Assembly (NCBI GenBank): GCA_029204225.1
Contig: CM055093.1
Coordinates: 4,742,056 to 4,806,055, forward strand
Direction: 5' to 3'
DNA length: 64,000 bases
Source of the DNA: Diphasiastrum complanatum
Taxonomy: Eukaryota; Streptophyta; Lycopodiopsida; Lycopodiales; Lycopodiaceae
Made by a program: the position numbers and the translations under genes. Below are positions 62,487-64,000 of the stretch, piece after piece; positions within the stretch are counted from its first letter, which is position 1; each line of letters begins with the position of its first letter. The notes under the pieces were generated by a model. That model was not told where the DNA came from, did no database searches, and saw only the letters and a list, made by a program, of their open reading frames with translations.

Positions 62487-63555
62487 CATAGTTGCACCAC
62501 AATTCTGAATCGTGATTCAAAATCGCGATCTGAATTGCGATTGCAAATCGCGATTCCAAATCCCAGAATCGTGCAAAATCATTTTTTTTTTTGAAATCTT
62601 TTTAGGCAATATGGATATCAAATGAAAGCTCTAATTAAGAACATTATTACTGTGTAGTTTGCGACTGTTTCAAGTACAAGATGGTCCAATTTAAATGCAT
62701 TAATCATATTATTATTGACAACAAAATTTAATGTAGACAAGAAACAATGAACATGAATCTAAAATTCTGTTTATAATAAAGCAAGTACATATGATGGTGC
62801 TATCCCTGTTTCTGTGACCCGGACCAAAAAACCCTGGAGAAGGGCTTCAATGGCGATCTAGAATAGACTTTGGATGACTGATCTACACAATAACAGAATG
62901 CTCCAGCTACTAATGAATGCCTCACAATGTGATAGTTATAAAGTAACGACCACCATTTGAGAGAGCGAACAGCCAAAGGACCAAGGGGATGCGAAACACC
63001 AAAAAGTGTGTTTTCGCTCAAGGAGTTGGAAGGCCAAATCATGAAGAGGCCTGACCATCAGGGCCGGGGTCTACCGGCAGCCCCTGAACCCCGCCGCTGG
63101 GGGGCATTGGCTATCGCCCCCCGAACCCCCTGGGACTTCCTGTTACATAGACACTGTAGATAAAAATGTTACCACCCCCCCCCCCCCCCCCCTAGATGGA
63201 AATGGCAGATCCAAATGCGCGCCGAGAAGGGCCCAGAATTTATGCCCCCAACTATATGCACATTGCACTCACATCTCCAGTGAAATGATTGCAAAAGAGA
63301 TCATCATCCATACAATTGATTAGCCCAAACTGTAGGATTAACATTTACTGAAAACCAGAGCAAATAGCTACACTGAAAATAAGATCTGTTTGTGCCCTAT
63401 CTACTGCACTTCTGAGAGGCAAAACACTGGTTTGACCATTGATCCCCTAAAAAAAATTTAGCCATAAACTATTTTTCCAAAAAAAAAAAAAAAAAAATTC
63501 ACAATTCTGCTGTCCGAATCGCGAACCCAGCAAATCGCGATTCGCTGCAACTATG
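62487..63555. mobile_element. hAT-like non-autonomous DNA element (1069 bp)
   Basis: The terminal repeats CATAGTTGCA and TGCAACTATG are inverted, with mirrored AATCGCGATT boxes inside. The flanks TCCAAAAC (62479-62486) and TCCAGAAC (63556-63563) form an 8-bp duplication with one mismatch, as left by hAT transposases. No transposase is present. The interior holds a GGCAATATGG box (62609) and a GC-rich module shared with 18959-19777. Confidence 0.7.
62940..63135 (-). repeat. GC-rich module shared with the fold-back element at 19.3-19.6 kb
   Basis: On the minus strand this reads GGGGGTTC.., GCCGGTAGAC, then ATGATTTGGCCTTCC and TTTGGCTGTTCGCTCTC, the same order as 19440-19590. The surrounding elements have different ends. 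Confidence 0.8.
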
Positions 63556-64000
63556 TCCAGAACAGAACGTTCCAAAAATCCCGGTGATCGGAACTCTGCG
63601 TTCTGGAACACAATGCATCTATGTATCTAGGACAATTAATCTTCCTTTATACCATTCTTCAGACAATGGTACAACCCAAAAAGCCTGCTAAATTACAAAT
63701 AACTATTGCTTAAAGCCTTGAGTTAAATATTCAGCTGGTAACCTTTGTAAGGTTTGAATAAAGACTATAACAACTTGATATTGCTTTGTTCTCTGTGAGA
63801 AATCCAATAAGAACTCTTACTGGACCGCTTTCAATTCACTAAATGTGCTGATTGTGGTTCCCAAGCATGAAAAAGAAGAAAATTTGTACCAGATTTTAGA
63901 ACTTACGTAAGGCGATTAAGATAATGAATGCAGTAGAGTTTCTCTATAGTTTTGAAAAAAAGTTGCAACTGTGTCTATAGCATTCAAATTCAACTGTTCT
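63556..64000. other. Window end, nothing recognised
   Basis: No gene or repeat is visible apart from the right 8-bp duplication of the hAT-like element. Confidence 0.4.

Noticed and set aside
63168-63193. C-run as a biological signal
   Set aside because: A single homopolymer of about 22 bases is more likely a slippage or sequencing feature.

Overview
This is plant nuclear DNA from a large, AT-rich, retrotransposon-dominated genome. The evidence is plant-type LTR retrotransposons (Ty1/copia with initiator-Met-tRNA primer sites, Ty3/gypsy), a spliced DUF1218 membrane-protein gene of the land-plant type, and a plant-like long-chain prenyl diphosphate synthase with a mitochondrial-type leader. 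I cannot name the species. The very low gene density would suit a fern, lycophyte or gymnosperm, but that is inference. Only two host genes look intact in 64 kb: a solanesyl/polyprenyl diphosphate synthase at 27629-28879 (one uninterrupted exon) and a three-exon DUF1218 gene at 47899-50340. Nothing suggests that they work together.

Layout. 1-15.5 kb is nested retroelements. A 'family A' non-autonomous LTR element (minus strand) is cut by the window start and has landed in a minus-strand gypsy integrase. Next to it the gypsy RT-RNase H block lies in the opposite orientation, apparently an internal inversion. A second, plus-strand gypsy (gag/protease, with a tandem-repeat leader) is split by a complete family A element at 7171-11809, which has 833-bp LTRs and the target duplication AAGAG. 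Then come a copia 3' end (12.07-13.01 kb) and a gypsy gag-protease relic (13.0-15.5 kb). 15.5-17.75 kb is a dispersed repeat followed by very AT-rich DNA. 17.76-26.9 kb is a multi-kilobase tandem duplication. Both units carry a copia LTR at the same position; the second also holds a deleted copia interior, and the first holds a fold-back element next to (TA)n.

After the prenyl synthase and its flanks (26.9-33.5 kb), 33.5-42.4 kb is another nest: solo LTRs, an LTR fragment, and a copia element whose gag is split by a gag-protease-only 'family B' element (TSD AGAAG). The 3' LTR of that element is itself split by a solo LTR (TSD CTAAC). 42.4-44.6 kb is a minus-strand copy of the plus-strand gypsy, with the same repeat leader. 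45.5-47.1 kb is featureless, and a microsatellite-rich duplicated tract precedes the DUF1218 gene. Downstream are a miniature gag-only copia (51.06-52.92 kb), a diverged family A relative (53.6-55.6 kb), a second fold-back element inside TA/TG microsatellites, a telomere-like heptamer array (56.67-56.99 kb), a dead copia RT (57.4-59.0 kb), an element with a primer site and unidentified coding-like stretches (59.0-60.8 kb), and two inverted-repeat DNA elements, one with an 8-bp target duplication of hAT type (62.49-63.56 kb).

The best candidate for something undescribed is the protein carried by family A. It has no recognisable polymerase or integrase, begins with a degenerate zinc knuckle, and has a C-terminal part that is still recognisable in the strongly diverged relative at 55.0-55.3 kb.
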